Assembly (NCBI RefSeq): GCF_037975245.1
Contig: NC_092574.1
Span: forward strand, 26,582,713-26,646,712
Source: Apostichopus japonicus
Lineage: Eukaryota > Echinodermata > Holothuroidea > Aspidochirotida > Stichopodidae
Reading direction: 5' to 3'
Length of the DNA: 64,000 bases
Of the stretch, positions 1-13,717 are shown piece after piece. A program made the position numbers and the translations under genes. Every line of letters starts with the position of its first letter. Positions within the stretch are counted from its first letter, which is position 1. The notes beneath the pieces are model-generated. The model saw nothing but the letters and a program-made list of their open reading frames with translations. It searched no databases and was not told the origin of the DNA.

Positions 1-377
1 AAGGGTCCGCATATCCCGCAAAGTGCAATAGTGTGACGGCCGATTTTTTTTCTCGGTCCGGATTGAAATCTTTATAGGACCGCATTTGGCCCGCATTCGG
101 ACTATCATGAGATACCCTGGCTCAAAGCATTCGGTCTCTTTCTCCATACTGAGCTTTGTTCATAATGTTGGAGCACCCTTGATCCTTCAAATTAAATATT
201 TAAATTATAGCTTTATCAGCCAATCAATTAGCGCCGTATGAATTGAAATACGGCTGAGAAGAGGTATACACTTTTAGCAAATATTACTACAGAATTGTTG
301 TATTAAGTTATCAAGAATTGTTCCACAACAGATGACAATTTTTTTTTATTCGGTTGTGACTGTCCATTATAGTCAGT
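1..377. other. Non-coding, no feature seen
   Basis: Mixed-composition sequence with no open frame, repeat or motif I can support. Confidence 0.5.
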
Positions 378-630
378 CTATTCAATTACACTCTCAATTA
401 AACTCATGTCTTTGCTTGCTTGAAGATTAAAACAAATAAACTTTAAATATTCCTTTAACCTCCTATTCAATTTCACTCTCAATTAAACTCATGTCTTTGC
501 TTGCTTGAAGATTAAAACAAGTAATCTTTAAATATTCCTTTAGTTGGTCTATTCAATTACACTCTCAATTAAACACATGCTTGAAGATTAAAACAAATAA
601 ACTTGAAATATTCATTTCCCATTTCTCTCA
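378..630. repeat. Three-copy tandem repeat, unit about 86 bp
   Basis: Copies begin CTATTCAATT-C-ACTCTCAATTAAA at 378, 463 and 549 and each contains GCTTGAAGATTAAAACAA. The third copy is shortened inside. It is non-coding and AT-rich. Confidence 0.9.
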
Positions 631-1713
631 CAACCCACGTAGTTTTTGTTCGCCAATTAATGATGCAGGCAATACCATGACATGCTGTTTACATGGCTCT
701 ATCCAAATGTACATCAAAGCCTTTTCGACATTGCGCCCTCTTCAATGTTTATCTATGGTATAGCTGTTAAAAGCTGCAGAATCCAGGGGAAACCAATGTT
801 TCCAATAGTTACTCTGTCTTTTGTTCTGTGCCAAACGTTTAACAAAATTGCTGAAACTATTTCTAAAACACTTTTTTTCTCTGAAACATTCTGACCTTCC
901 AAAGTATTAGCTAAGAAACATACAGCAAATTTAGACAATTAAAACCCAGGGAAGGAAAATAGTTTGAGGATTCTTAGAGAAATGTTTGTTGAATTATGAA
1001 CCTTAGTGGTATTTACTTCCTTTTTCTTGTTTCATTTATTTATTTATTTTGTAAGGGTTTAGGTGGGGGTAGGGGGAGTTCTGACCTCTAATTTAATAAA
1101 TGCTAATTTCATACAATAATAAAATATTTTCAAAAGAGAGATATGTTATGAAAACAAAACGAACATTAAAAAAAAAGCATTGTTCAAGTATATCTAGGCA
1201 CAGCACAATGTAACATGACCAACCTTTTGACATGTTATCTTTCATAACATATTCTATAACATCTCATATATTTAGTTTTTGAGTTTTCATATTTCATTTC
1301 GAAAATATAGTGAACAAAACCTATACCGTATACAGATATGTACAGAGTCAATCCAATTGTATGTGCACCCGTATACATGAAACTTATCACGGAATTAAAC
1401 GTAAAGTATTGGATTGTTATACTTGTCCCTGAGTATCAGTGTAGAGTAAGACTCTGTCCCACTGCTCAAAGTGAAATAGAGAGCTCTCTGCTTGGCAGAA
1501 AGAAAGAGAGTCAGTTTATTCACTTTTGATCTCGACTTTTTCATAGTTTGTGCATGGCCAGCGCGACATCGAAAAAGAGAAAAAATCCAAACTGTGCTAA
1601 CAACGTAGCATTATATCTACAAATACCTTACTGATTTGATTAAAATTTTATATTTCCAATTTGTTTCATTTATTGTACTTGACTTGTGCCATTATGCACG
1701 TGATATATACATA

Positions 1714-1715
<2 letters not shown>
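631..1715. other. Non-coding, no feature seen
   Basis: The short open frames here (up to 70 codons) overlap on both strands and match nothing recognisable. Confidence 0.5.

Positions 1716-1772
<57 letters not shown>
1716..1772. repeat. (TA)n microsatellite, 57 bp
   Basis: Uninterrupted TA dinucleotides. They generate artificial Tyr-Ile open frames. Confidence 0.98.
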
Positions 1773-1774
<2 letters not shown>

Positions 1775-4700
1775 CCGACACATATATCAATTGGCAAAAC
1801 CAAATATTCAAACCATGACTTTGGCTTTTACTCAACAAGCACTTCTTGACGCTCCGCACATAAAAGTCGCCGCAATTTCGATTGCGTTAATTAAAGACCA
1901 TTACCAGATTGATTTAAAGAGCTATTGTTTCATGCCTCTGGAGGATAATAATTCTTCCAACCATTGATCACGGGTGACAGCATAACTCACGTCTAACGAC
2001 TTGTTACATTGTCGACCGCACCTCCAAGTTTTCGACCACCAAAAGTGAATTCTTTATTCGATCTATACTACGGCACCAGAGAGGTCCAGTTGGTGTACAT
2101 TATTGACCGATTGGCTGGACTTGTGTCTTAAATCAAGAACTAATGATTACACACTTGGGACAGAGGGTTTTTTTTCACTTGGTTTTACTGTGAAAACTTC
2201 AACTTGATTCATTTAAAACAGAAACAGGATATCAACTATTGTTGTATAATTTTATACATGTTTTCTTTTATTCGCAGGAAGTTTTACCGACAACTTGAAA
2301 AAAAGAGCAAAGGTTATTAGTAATTAATTAATGGTTTAGTTTAAGCTACAGAAGATGAAGTCAATAGAACGGATTGATCCAATTTATGCCCTCAAAACTA
2401 AAGCTGGTTCTTTTGCTGATAAAAACGGATTGATTCGTTCGAAAATAAAAAATAATATATATTTACAGCTTCCCCTTCCGAAGTTTGTAGTTTTAGTATT
2501 GCATTAAAAAAGATAAATTCATAGACAAGAGATAAATAGATATAAAATAGAGGAGCTTTAAGTTGAAGCATGCTTTATGGGATGAAATAGCGTACTTTAT
2601 ACCAATTTTCTTATAAACCAATATTTCGGTAATACTTTCGGTAAATAAATGCCGTCCAACCCCCTCCCCAACCCCCCTCCCCCCGGCGTAGGAATCTTTC
2701 AAAAAGTGACGGGGAAAAAAGTAGATGATGTTTGAGGTTTCACTGGAAGAAGCTTAGTGTTGTTAGATATACGTACAGTGGCCCAGATAGGACATACAAA
2801 ATTTGAGCAACTTCCGACTTGCCTTAACTGTACGCGAAGTGTCATTGAAATTGTAAATTTCCACGTCAAACTTTAGAATACTGTCGAAATTTCGAGAGAA
2901 AAAAAAAATCGAAATTAGTCATATAGTCTATTGATTAGAACATGAAACTTAATATTGATATATGCTAAAACAAAGGATCCAGGATATGGTTATAGCACTG
3001 CCATGGAGTGTATCCCTAGATGAAAAGTGAGGGGGACAGACACATACTCCTCCTGTCCCTCCCCCAATTTGAAAACTGGAGGGGAGCGACCCCCATCTTT
3101 CTTTCTGCATTATTTATAAAGTTGTCCAATGTCATATTTAAAAGCTCTTTCGAACTACAAAAGAGAACTCCATTGTATACCTCTCCACATTGTAGGTTTC
3201 AAACGCAGAGTGTGAGAAACCAACAATATCTTCCGAAGGTTTCTCTCTTTCTAAGGACAATAGTGGTCAAAGAATCCCTTTGGGGTTCATTTTTAAACTC
3301 CATCACTTAAAATTCACGACTTGTTGTGGTATTGAAGTAATCAGCATAAACTACTACCTCCTCGGTTTGGAGGTATTTATTCCAATTGTGTTTTTCGATG
3401 TCTCTTTTTTTGTCACAAAGGGCAGAGAGGACATTTGATAGTAAAGGCACTAACAGATACCAAACACATGTTTTCTCTTAATTTAAAGAACTCTTTTTCG
3501 GTTTCTTTAAAGGAATATTTCCAACTGAAATAAATTCGATTTGCTGATAAATACAATTTTTTCTTAAAGCAATTCTTTAGCTTTTTCATTGTGATAACAG
3601 AAATTTTAATGTCATTCAATGAATTTGCCTTTGATAATTTTTTTTTATCGCGAATACAATATTACATCCTTATGTGCATTTTTAATTTCATATATTTACT
3701 TTAAATTAACTTGTTCGTTCTATGAGTTACTGAATTCTGTTTTAGTAAAACCATATAAAGCTTAAAAGGAAACCGACGATTAGCCGAACTAAGAGGTAGC
3801 GTAATCATTAACTGCAAAAGGATTGCAAATTGAAAAATATTATGGAATGATTTTCAACAAAAGGCTCTCATTTTCTTACCAATTAATACCTCTGGAGGTT
3901 TTAGATTAGTTTAAAATATCTCCCGGATAGAATATTCAAAAAACTTTGAAATTCGTGACCAGATTCCATCAGTCCGATTATTGGCGAGGAATCGTTCTGT
4001 AGGACAGTAACTGGAACCAGGATAAAACCATGTCACATTGGTCAGTGAAATATTATGATATAAACAGCTGAATTCTCTACAACCATAGATTAAACATCTT
4101 GGTTTTCAAATTTTGTGTTATTGAGAATGACATTTCATTCAGTTTAACGATAAAGTCAGCAAGAATTAATAAAACCATTGTTTTTTATGACATATCTGAG
4201 ACTAACGATGGTTAGACTTATCTTCCAGCCGTTAGGAATAACTTTACGTTCTAGTGGTTGTTTAATGAATACCATCTCGAAGATAAAGCACGTTCTGTGC
4301 GTACGTAATCTGATGGTGGTCGTGTGGAGTTACTCTGAAATGTTATAGGGTTATCTCGGCTATTATTTTGATTTATGATAACAACAGCAATATGAAAACA
4401 TCATTTAAAAGTCCTAAATTCTTTTTTTATTTAAACACTGTCGAGCGATTACTCTTGAAGCATATGAAAGGAATTGATCAAGTGTGTAGTATAGCAATGA
4501 AGAGACGTATCAATCGAGAAACTGGGCTGAAACATCCCTCTATCCAAAATATATTAAGAATCGAGAGGCTCCTAAATGCACCAAAAATGTACCTGTCCAA
4601 TGGCGGGGTGGGTGGGGTGGGGGGGGGAGGGGTGCGAGTAGGGCGTTGGCATGTAGTGCACATATCATTCCTTACTATATACCAGTTCCAGTATTTGGAT

Positions 4701-7700
4701 TTGTTAAGATGATATTACAGAAATGTAGATAATACAAGCCACGAATGGAGAATATCTCTTCTCAGACCTTTGCCTGCCATTATTAACAAATGTTTGACAC
4801 AATTTGTTGTGTCACGTGGTGTTAAGAGCCAGGCCGGACCCAGGGGACAGTTAGCAATGAGACTATGAAGTCAAATTTCAAATAATGGAGGACATTTTGA
4901 AAATTTCCGCTTTTATAAATGAGATAATTTTTTAATTTTTTAATGTAGAGACACATGCATTTATCGTTTCTGCATGTGATAAGCACTAAACTATGAAAGT
5001 GCATCCGTGAGACGAAATTGTTATAGCCTGCTGGAAAAGGATCCTTAACAATTCACCTTCATTTGGTGAAGAAAAATTTAGCTTAGAAATATGAGAGACA
5101 AAAGACAAGAAAAGAAAACATATGATCGCATGCGCGAATCCATGGGTGCGGGGGGGGGGGGTGGAAGTGTACATCCCCACCCTCCTTCAACCTCACACAA
5201 AAATTCAAATATATTTGTTAGCACAACCTTGCTTGCAGTCCTATCATTTATTCAACAAAAGGTATAAATATCCCTCAGAATGCAAGATTTGATTTGAAAT
5301 TATGTATTTCTGGGGGACGTCCCAGGACCACCTACACGGGAGTCGGCTTCTAAGACGCCAGTATCATACACCCTTCTGTATGAAAACCAGGGTCGGCCCC
5401 TGGACCGTAAAGTATTCACATCCAAATTCAGTTGGTGTGATCAGGTCTAGAACACCCCCCCCCCCCACCACCGGTTTACTATTTCAAGCCATTATCACTT
5501 ATCCCTAGTTGTATTGTGATTAATTACTGTAATTAACATGGGCACGTATATAGATGTTGTTAGGGCTGTTAATTTTAGAAAGTTGTATAGAACAGTCCTA
5601 ATGTGCAGCTTTTGATCTTAAAACAACGTAATCTGTTGCAGTATTTTACCTGTGGAAGTCTCTTTCTTAAAATAATCAAAGTACACCGGTGAGAACAAAT
5701 GGTTTTTGGAAGAAATTAGCAATTTTATTGACCTGTTGCAAAAAGGATCTGGCTTTTGTCTCTTGTCATACTTGACGCTCGATTTTGTTGAGGTAATGCG
5801 TGAAACATCAAATTAAACACCGTTAATTTATCTTTCTGAAAACCGTCAATAGCCACGATGGAGAAAGTCATTTGACTACACGGCAAATTTTATGCAAGTT
5901 ACTATGACAACCGGCTCCTTTTATATACCTCGATGCATTAATCTTTTCTACTTTGTTTAAAAGCTCAGATTTTTACATATTATACGATGTATCCGTTTCA
6001 TTTCGCTAAACTGATTTATTACCTTATTCCACAGGCTGTTCGTTTGCCCAAAAAAATGAAGGGGGCAACGAACAAAAATGCAAGACTTTAACCTGCCATG
6101 ACTAAAATACGTCTTGCATTACACATAATACGAAATTCAACCCGTTACTTAAAACAAAATGTATATAGCAACGGAATTGTTTTGTTTTATTTACACGTAT
6201 TCAAGAAATGTCGCCGAGAAGCGCAAATGCCGAGTTAAACCATTCTGATTACCGCTTGCATGTAACTAGGAAAGAGAAGATAAAACACATTAGAAATAAC
6301 AAAACAAAATTGAAGAAGAAAAAAAAAAGGCGCGAGAAAAAAAAAAAATGTCGTCTGCTTAAGCCGAGCAGCTATTATGTTCTCTCTTATTTTTCATGTC
6401 ATGAGATGTGTGTCTGGTTTATCTCAGGTCGCTTTTTCCTTGATTGATGGTGTAGCCAAAGATGCCTCTCGTCACTTAACTTGCTGTTTTTACTAGTTTT
6501 TCTCGCCATTATTGAATAGTTTAGGGTCAGCTGAAAACGTATTAATACTAAATGGAAGCCGAATAACATCATACGGATAATGAGTAAGTGAGTAATGAGT
6601 TCACATTCGCAACATGGCTCTCTCTCTCTTTTTCACTCCTTACCTTTCTTTTTCTTTCTGCTAAAGTTTAGTTTTGGTGTAAACATGAACTTTGTCGTAC
6701 TTAACGAGTTAAAAAGAGAGTTTTATATAAGAAGACAACAGAGAGAAAGAAAAGGGAACGTTTTATACTCTGCTGTTTATTTACCATGATGTATATCGAA
6801 GCCGGTAATTTTTTAAATACCTATTCGTTACAAAGTGCATGCAACCGGATTGAGTACACCATATATAGGAGGAACTTGTATAAGAGATATAACGCAATAG
6901 CCTGTACCTATATAGTAATGTTTACTTTTAAGATAAACATATGATGTATTGCAAAACTGTCACATGAAAATTGGATGGCTGCATCCCGCGTGTGGTAAAC
7001 AATTTATAATGTAAAGGCCGTAAAATTACACAGAGTTGATGATAAAATATAACATATGAAATATTAGCTGTGATGAAACTACAATAACAACATCATCAGC
7101 AGACAAATACATATTTTTGTAGCAATACCAGCTATTTCAACGTTTTATTTCGGTGTTAAATGATACGATTGTTCTTTTAGTTCTTTCCTGATGCCTTTGA
7201 ACTACTTTTGAATAAAAAATCAACGACGAAAACTATTTGATTTTTGTAAAATTTGTAACCAGCTTTCTTGCCTGACAAATGGAGTATATCAAATAACGCG
7301 GAGACCATACTGTCACAGAGTTCAGAAAACTCTGGATGAAAATATTCTGGTAAAGTTAACATCAAATAAATTATTCAAAAACTTTAAAGAATAACCAAAA
7401 GAAAGACAAGAATGAATAAATAAATAAATAAGTGATAATGATGTTCATTTAATTATTTGTCTTATTAAATATGATATATGGAAACCATGTTTAATAGAAA
7501 CAATTGTTCACAGATGTTTCAGACTACAGCCGAATGTATCTTGTCATTTACTATGAACTAATTAATATTTAGCAAGTCGAACAATGGAGGTGTATAAGTT
7601 TTGTCAATAAATATCATGTTGAAGAAGAAATTATGGAACTACTGACAAAATCTTGCACTATTAAGATGGTCAGCGAATCGGTTTTGTAGTAGATGTATAG

Positions 7701-7940
7701 TAGCAGTCCAACAGGAGAAAAGAGCAGTGATAGAAGTATCATATCAGCAATAAATTAGTAGAAACAACAGAAATAATTGAGTAGCAAGATAACGACTGCA
7801 TTAGTATCAGCAGAATCAGTAGAGGTGTGGTACCACCGGCCAAAATGTTATGTTTATAGCAGTATAGTAAAATCAGTATATCAGAAGAAGCTGCGTAGTT
7901 ATATAAATAGCAGCTACTATAGCATATCAGCAACGAAAGC
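1773..7940. other. Non-coding upstream DNA with G/C homopolymer tracts
   Basis: No gene recognised. It holds a G-rich G4-type block at 4605-4632, a G12 run at 5150-5161 and a C12 run at 5455-5466. Open frames of 60-114 codons are unsupported by any motif and often run through these tracts. Confidence 0.5.
4605..4632 (+). other. G-quadruplex-type motif
   Basis: Runs of 3, 4 and 9 G separated by single T or A bases. It fits the G4 sequence rule. Confidence 0.7.
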
Positions 7941-7944
7941 AGTG

Positions 7945-8420
7945 ACAGTAGAGCAGCAAAGCATCAATATAAGTGATATCATAGTAGTAGCAGTAACAGT
8001 ATAGCAGCAAGGTATCAGTATAAATGATAGCATAGTAGTAACAGTATAGCAGCAAAGCATCAGTATAATGATAGCATAGTAGTAACAGTAACAGTGTAGC
8101 AGCAAAGCCATAGTATAAGTGATAGTATATAGTATTAGCAGTAACAGTATAGCAGCAAAGCATCAGTATAATGATAGCATACTAGTAACAGTAACAGGAT
8201 AACAGTATAGCAGCAAAGCATCAGTATAAAATATAGCATAGTAGTAACAGTAAACCAGCAAAGCAATATTATAAGTGATAGTTTATAGGCCTAGTAGTAA
8301 CAATAACAGTATAGCAACAAAGCATCAGTATAAATTATAGTATAGTATTAGCAGTAACAGTATAGCAGCAAAGCAATAGTATAAATGATAGCATAGCAGT
8401 ATCAGTAGCAGAAGATTTTC
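7945..8420. repeat. Degenerate minisatellite, unit about 45-58 bp, about 9 copies
   Basis: Repeated blocks of the form TAGCAGCAAAGCATCAGTATAA, then a GATAGCATAGTAG-like stretch, then TAACAGTA. Unit length varies because short AGT/ACAGTA words are gained and lost. On the minus strand it gives artificial Leu-Cys-Tyr-rich frames. Confidence 0.9.
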
Positions 8421-8500
8421 AGTATATGCAACAGTATACAGTAACAGTTAACGAATAACATATATTGCAGACGTGTGACGGGTAGTAACATTGTCAACAG

Positions 8501-8751
8501 CCACAAAACTTACAGGAACGCAACAGCAAAGCAACAGCAATACGCAGTAGTGACAATAGTTTCAATAGCAGTATAGTAATAGTTATAATAGAAACATGAC
8601 ATCGACGTGGTAGTATAACAAACGGCCACAACAGTAGCAGGAACGCAACAGCAGCAAAGCAACAGCAATACGCAGTAGCGACAGTAGTTTCAGCAGCAGT
8701 ATAGTTATAGTTATAATAGAAACATGACATCAACGTGGTAGTATAACAAAC
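8501..8751. repeat. Direct duplication of about 125 bp
   Basis: Copy 1 at 8501-8623 and copy 2 at 8626-8751. Both start CCACAA, contain GGAACGCAACAGCA and GAAACATGACATC, and end AGTATAACAAAC. It lies next to the AGC/AGT minisatellite and shares its AACAGCA words, so the two probably form one expanding locus. Confidence 0.9.
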
Positions 8752-9465
8752 ACTGTTCATTTCTTTATCTGCTTTCGGATGAAGATGAATCTTGGATACT
8801 TCAGTCTTTGTATAAATGTTGAAACTTATATTTATATTAAGGTATATTAAATTACGATAAATTGTCAATGGCCAAAGAACCTAAGTTTTTGGTTATAAGC
8901 ATCTGCATTTATGATTAATCAGTGAATTACACATTGCAATGGACATATTCTTGTTGTATTAACTATATACGTACATTATTTTGATCAAATTCCTATATCC
9001 ACATCTGAAGCGAGCATAATTCTTGACAAACAATTGTTCAGTTGTCTTTTTGCCATTACAATTATCCGTGAGTAACTGACAACTTCTGTATTTCATACAA
9101 AATAATACATGATATTAACCCATATTTTTGAATAATAACAAACTAAAAATTCAGTCGTCGTAATGAAGTCTACACAGAAAATATCGATGAAAAACACCGT
9201 AATCGCTTCATTCATTCAAGTAACCGAAATAAGTTTGCAGAATTTGAAAATGTTTACAGAAGCTTATATACCTGAAGTGTGTTTGCGTAATTGTGGTAAA
9301 TTGAAATAGAAAATTGTGAACTTCAGAGGATAGGCAAACCTAACGTGAGGGCATCAGAGGGAGGGATATATGCCAGGGACCGGGGTGAATTAAAGGACCT
9401 GGAGGGGCTTGGGGGAAAAACGGGATAAAAATGATGTACCTATAATATACTAATGGGAAAATGAA

Positions 9466-9540
9466 GAGTGAAGTGCTTTGGGAGATTATTTTTAGATGTA
9501 AGGCGCTATATCATAAGAACTTATTAATCTTAATTAAAAG
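9466..9540 (+). mobile_element. Remnant of a LINE/SINE 3' tail (GCGCTATAT type)
   Basis: AAGTGCTTTGGGAG, then AAGGCGCTATATCATAAGAACTTA, resembles the common 3' tail of L2/CR1-related LINEs and their SINEs (AAGCGCTTTGGG followed by GGCGCTATATAAA). No coding part is present and no target-site duplication was identified. Confidence 0.4.
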
Positions 9541-12019
9541 CTTTCAGTGACATTTTTTCCCTAGGGCCCGGCTTTGACCATCACCGTCTCTGGGAAGGCG
9601 GCTGACGGTGTCAGGTATGTTGCAGGTTCCTCATAATGCCCGACCCATGGTTGGTTCGTGACCAAGCAGTGAGGACACAAGCTGTTTACGTCCGTCGTTC
9701 AAAGAGTGGATCTTTCTTACACGAGTATAGTAAAATTATTTAGTTTGCAAGAATATTTTACATCGAATATCAAATAATAAATACTATGAACGATTAAACG
9801 GTATAATAACATCATGCATGCTATAATAATAATAAAACTAAAACGTGGAATAAAATCATGTTTATAACAAGTCATAAAATATCCAGTAAACAAATATTGA
9901 ACACTTTTCTATCTACATGCAAGTGGGCTATATCTTGATTCCTCGTTGCTTTAATGTTAATTTTCAATTGCCGTTAATCAAGTGACGTACTCTTCTGATT
10001 TAATCTTATTGATCTGATCATCTTTATTGTTCGATAGGAAAAATAAAAGTATAAATAAATAAATAAGAGAGATATTTATGACGTATTAGGTTTTTGTGGA
10101 TGTCAGGTCATGCTAGGATACATCATCCAGAGTTAGACCGTTTAATAAAAAAAAATATATACTGTGGAATTAAAGCACTATAACATATAATCGAGAGGAT
10201 ACTTAACGTGGACTTAAAACACCAGTTTGATTATGACTCGTAAAATACAGAATAAACACAATTGACCGTTAGTAGAGAGTGCTATCTATTAATGCCTTCC
10301 TGATGACATATAAATGATGATAACAAAGGTCCATTAGACCGCTTTAATTAATCAACGATTTATACTCCAGTTCATAACATGTATAGGCTTATATGCCTAT
10401 ATATTACCGCACTGCGTTAACAAATTGGATTTTTCGAACAGCACCAGTTTTAAGCGGTCGTCCAAGAATGTTTGTTTTCTTTGCGGGGGAGGGGGGGGGG
10501 GGGGAGTTGGTTGCCATAAATAGGAGAAAGCTTAAACGAAAGCGAAATGTATGTCAGTTAGCTCATTTTAGGACTATTTTCATTGATTAAAAAATGGGAG
10601 AAATACCTAAAAGATGATATTTGCTCGCTGCAAGTTCAAATGTGTCAGTAGATATATACCTAATTCACTATTACGCTATAAGACCGTGCCTGTCAACAGG
10701 AATTCTGAATTATAGGGCGGGGCATCAGCAATAAAGGAGGGCGCAGTTTCCTTGCCCGGTAACTTGTGTGCACATGGTGGTGGCACATATGGGAGGGGGA
10801 GGAGGGGGCAGTAAACCGCACAAGAGACGGGATGACACGGTCCGCCGTGCTCCACCCTGGCTACTAGCCTGTATGTGGTGGTGTTAATGAGGGAGGTGGT
10901 GATTACCATTGGAGACGTACCGTATTTTTTTTTATGTTGCAAAACAAACGAATAAATAAACTTGATCCCTGGCACAGTTGAATTTAGAGTTTTTTGATAC
11001 ATAATATTGCTTCCTATAAGTCAAAGGGGTCAGATGAGTCAGATTGGTCAGAGGGGGGGGGGGGGTGGGGGCGTGTGCCCTGTCCCTTTGGAGCCATGCT
11101 GTCCAGAATATCATGCACAAGTTGGCATAAAGCTATGCAGGTTGTCTAGATCAGATTATGTGTGTACGTAAGGGCGTGAGAGATGACATTCAGCAGTATT
11201 TTGATCATTCATTGTGGTCACACAAAATTCACTCCACATTCTACCATACAATATGACTGAGCGCCTTACAACATTCATCTCACTCAAAGAGGGTGCGATA
11301 AGCTAGTACTTAAACTAAACCAGCTGACCAGTTTATGGTAATAACAAATTTACCGCAATTCTTTTATGTAAATTATGTTAGGTCTTTGGGAACGGCGTAT
11401 GTTATGAAACATGAAAATCTTACACCCTCAGGAGGCAAAGTAGCAGACAGTGCTAACGACTCAGTGATTATATTGGCGGCGCTGGATCCTTGAAACAAGC
11501 TGCGAAGATTGCGCCACGGATGATACTAGCAATGTTCGCCACCAAGAGGAATTCTTCGCCATTGACCCTTAAACTAACGCCCCCCCCCCTTTGCGCCTCG
11601 CACTCAGCGGCGCACCTTTTTCGAGCGGGTAAGCCCGTGCGCCAATTCGCCCAGGTGGCGAATTTATACTAATAATAATAAATACCATATATTAAAGTGC
11701 TGTTATCATGAAATAAATCATGCTCAAGAGCACTGTACAAAAGAACCAATTCCTGGAATATAATATTACCAAACTTAAGAAACCTAAAAGTAATAACAAC
11801 AGTAATAAAAGTAAAAAATGATATAAGACAGGGATATAAACTACAATAAAGAACATAAAAATATAAATATACATAAAAATGGGCAAAGTAATGTGCATAA
11901 AACAACGAATAAGATTAATGCCCATACTCAAGCCTAAAAAGATAAGTTTTCAAATGCTTCTTAAAAGTGTCAATAGATGTGATATTTCTCCAAACAGGTC
12001 TGCAATTATGGAGTTTTCA

Positions 12020-12044
12020 GCCAATCAGATTGCTCGTGACGTCA
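12020..12044 (+). promoter_or_regulatory. CCAAT box plus perfect CRE, 1.7 kb upstream of Hand
   Basis: CCAATCAG is followed within 9 bases by TGACGTCA (12037-12044), the NF-Y and CREB/ATF consensus sites. The pairing and close spacing resemble promoter-proximal modules, but no gene start is visible beside it. It may be a distal element of Hand, an unannotated transcript start, or part of an old repeat. Confidence 0.3.
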
Positions 12045-13495
12045 ACATCAATAATGACAAAAGCTTGGAAGTTGGGAGACATACACTGAATCAAAAGAAT
12101 GATAAGGTCCACGGGTTTTAAAATGTCACAACATGAATGAGTTTATATACGTCACTGAAACATGGCTGCTGAACAGATTAATATTTGTTGTTTATTGACC
12201 TGTGACACTTAGTTAAGTCTAGTTACGGTGGTCCCTTCCATACACCCTAACTTTACTTTTAATGCTTGGATTACATATGTTGACCTTACTTATGATACAT
12301 ACGCTATATTCCATTGGGATCGTGTTTACGTTATCCAAGATTCGTGAGCCGTCATTTTATTGAAATCGGAATTCGTTTCGTGGAATGGGTACACTAAAAT
12401 CAACCTCATGACGTGAGAAGAGCGTCCCACATCTGAAAGTTATGTACTTAACTAAATCTCTCTTATTCATGAAAAAACGGAATAATTAGGCCTATAGGCA
12501 GCAATTTATTGGACATGAATTATGTCAACAAATCTTTCAGCGAAAACGAGAAACCGACAATATTATTTTAATCATCTGTTTTCAGAGGTACTCGGCACGT
12601 ACGTACCAATATAATACGCGATTGTAGGTTTATACCATCTGACCAGACCGGGTGTTACAGCACACGCATGCGCAAATAGTATGTTTATATGGTTTTAAGT
12701 TTTCAGAAAGAAAAAAATTCTGGGCATGCGTCAATTTGCCAAATGGCCAAAAAAGTAGCAATATACTCATGGACAGCAATGAATTTTAACTTCACTTGAA
12801 AGAATCATCAAGTGTCTCAGTTCTTCGAGAGATGAAAAACCAACAACTTGTGAAGGATGGGCTTTGAACCTTACAGGACTTGAAACCACAAGCAAAACTT
12901 TCAATATTACTGACGTAAAGTGGACAACATTAACATAAGATTGTAAATAATCACGTCGACGGACCACCCTTAAGAACAAACTTTGAGTTATGACCAGTAA
13001 TTAGACAGCAAGGCGTACGAAATGTCATATTTTAAAGAAAGTGGATGAATCAACTTTCCAATAGGGGATTTATCTCATTTTCGTTTATGCAATTGTTTTA
13101 AATCTCTGCATCATGTCACACAGCAATTGGACACTTTTAGCAAAGAAAACCTTTCAAAATATCTAGTTTTGCAGTTCTCCCCGTCTGGATCATGTGTAAA
13201 GAAATGGCTTTTAAATCGTCAAATCTCTTTTCATCCCTGCAAACTAATGGACGAGTCTAGAAAATCTTTACGGTTTGCTGCTTCGAAGTGAGCAGGCGCA
13301 TAAACTCTTGCTAGGAGTTTCGATCGAAGTGTGATTACGATCTCATGAAGAGCTCTATGGCTAGCTTTTAAATTGACGGGGTGTCACGGTTGAATGGATT
13401 GTTTACATGAGGCTGCTACCTAACCTGGGTGAGTTGGCTGTGTCCTGTCCAAAAATCACACGTTGGGAGTAGAAAAACTTTTCCACGATACCATT

Positions 13496-13502
13496 TATAA
13501 AT
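13496..13502 (+). promoter_or_regulatory. TATA-like element upstream of Hand
   Basis: TATAAAT lies about 210 bases before the predicted start codon, which would place a transcription start near 13525-13530 and give a 5' UTR of roughly 175 bases. The region around it is AT-rich, so a chance match is quite possible. There is no transcript evidence in the sequence. Confidence 0.3.
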
Positions 13503-13702
13503 TTCAAAACAGTCACGGCAAAAGAATCACTTAGGCTAGTTTTTTTTGACAGCAGAGATAGACTTGATACATGTTAGTTTCTTCTTTCATTTTCCCTCTC
13601 CCTTCTATTTTTTTTCGTGGATTTACAAGACGTTTTCTCTTTGTAAACCAAAACTTTTCAAGATTGTGGAGGTTGGTCGGCGTGTGTCGGCAATTATTTG
13701 AG

Positions 13703-13717
13703 AGTATGAGTGTTATG
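13703..13717 (+). promoter_or_regulatory. Hand: Translation start context of Hand
   Basis: Two in-frame ATGs lie close together at 13706 and 13715. The first has A at -3 and A at +4, an acceptable eukaryotic start context. The in-frame ATG at 13571 lies 45 codons upstream and would add a segment rich in Phe, Arg and Leu that resembles no Hand N-terminus. I therefore favour 13706, with 13715 as the nearest alternative. Confidence 0.6.

Larger units (their letters stand above)
8752..13495. other. Non-coding upstream DNA
   Basis: Apart from the LINE/SINE tail remnant near 9.5 kb and the CCAAT/CRE pair at 12.0 kb, I see only G14 (10491-10504), G13 (11053-11065) and C10 (11580-11589) runs and AT-rich unique sequence. 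No gene is supported. Confidence 0.5.

Noticed and set aside
11879-12121. 80-codon plus-strand frame (KISFQMLLKSVNRCDISPNRSAIMEF region)
   Set aside because: Looks vaguely like translated interspersed repeat found in many animal genomes, but I could not assign a family or boundaries.
13571-13705. N-terminal extension of Hand from the upstream ATG
   Set aside because: In frame, but Phe/Arg/Leu-rich, unlike any Hand N-terminus, and the 13706 ATG has a suitable context.
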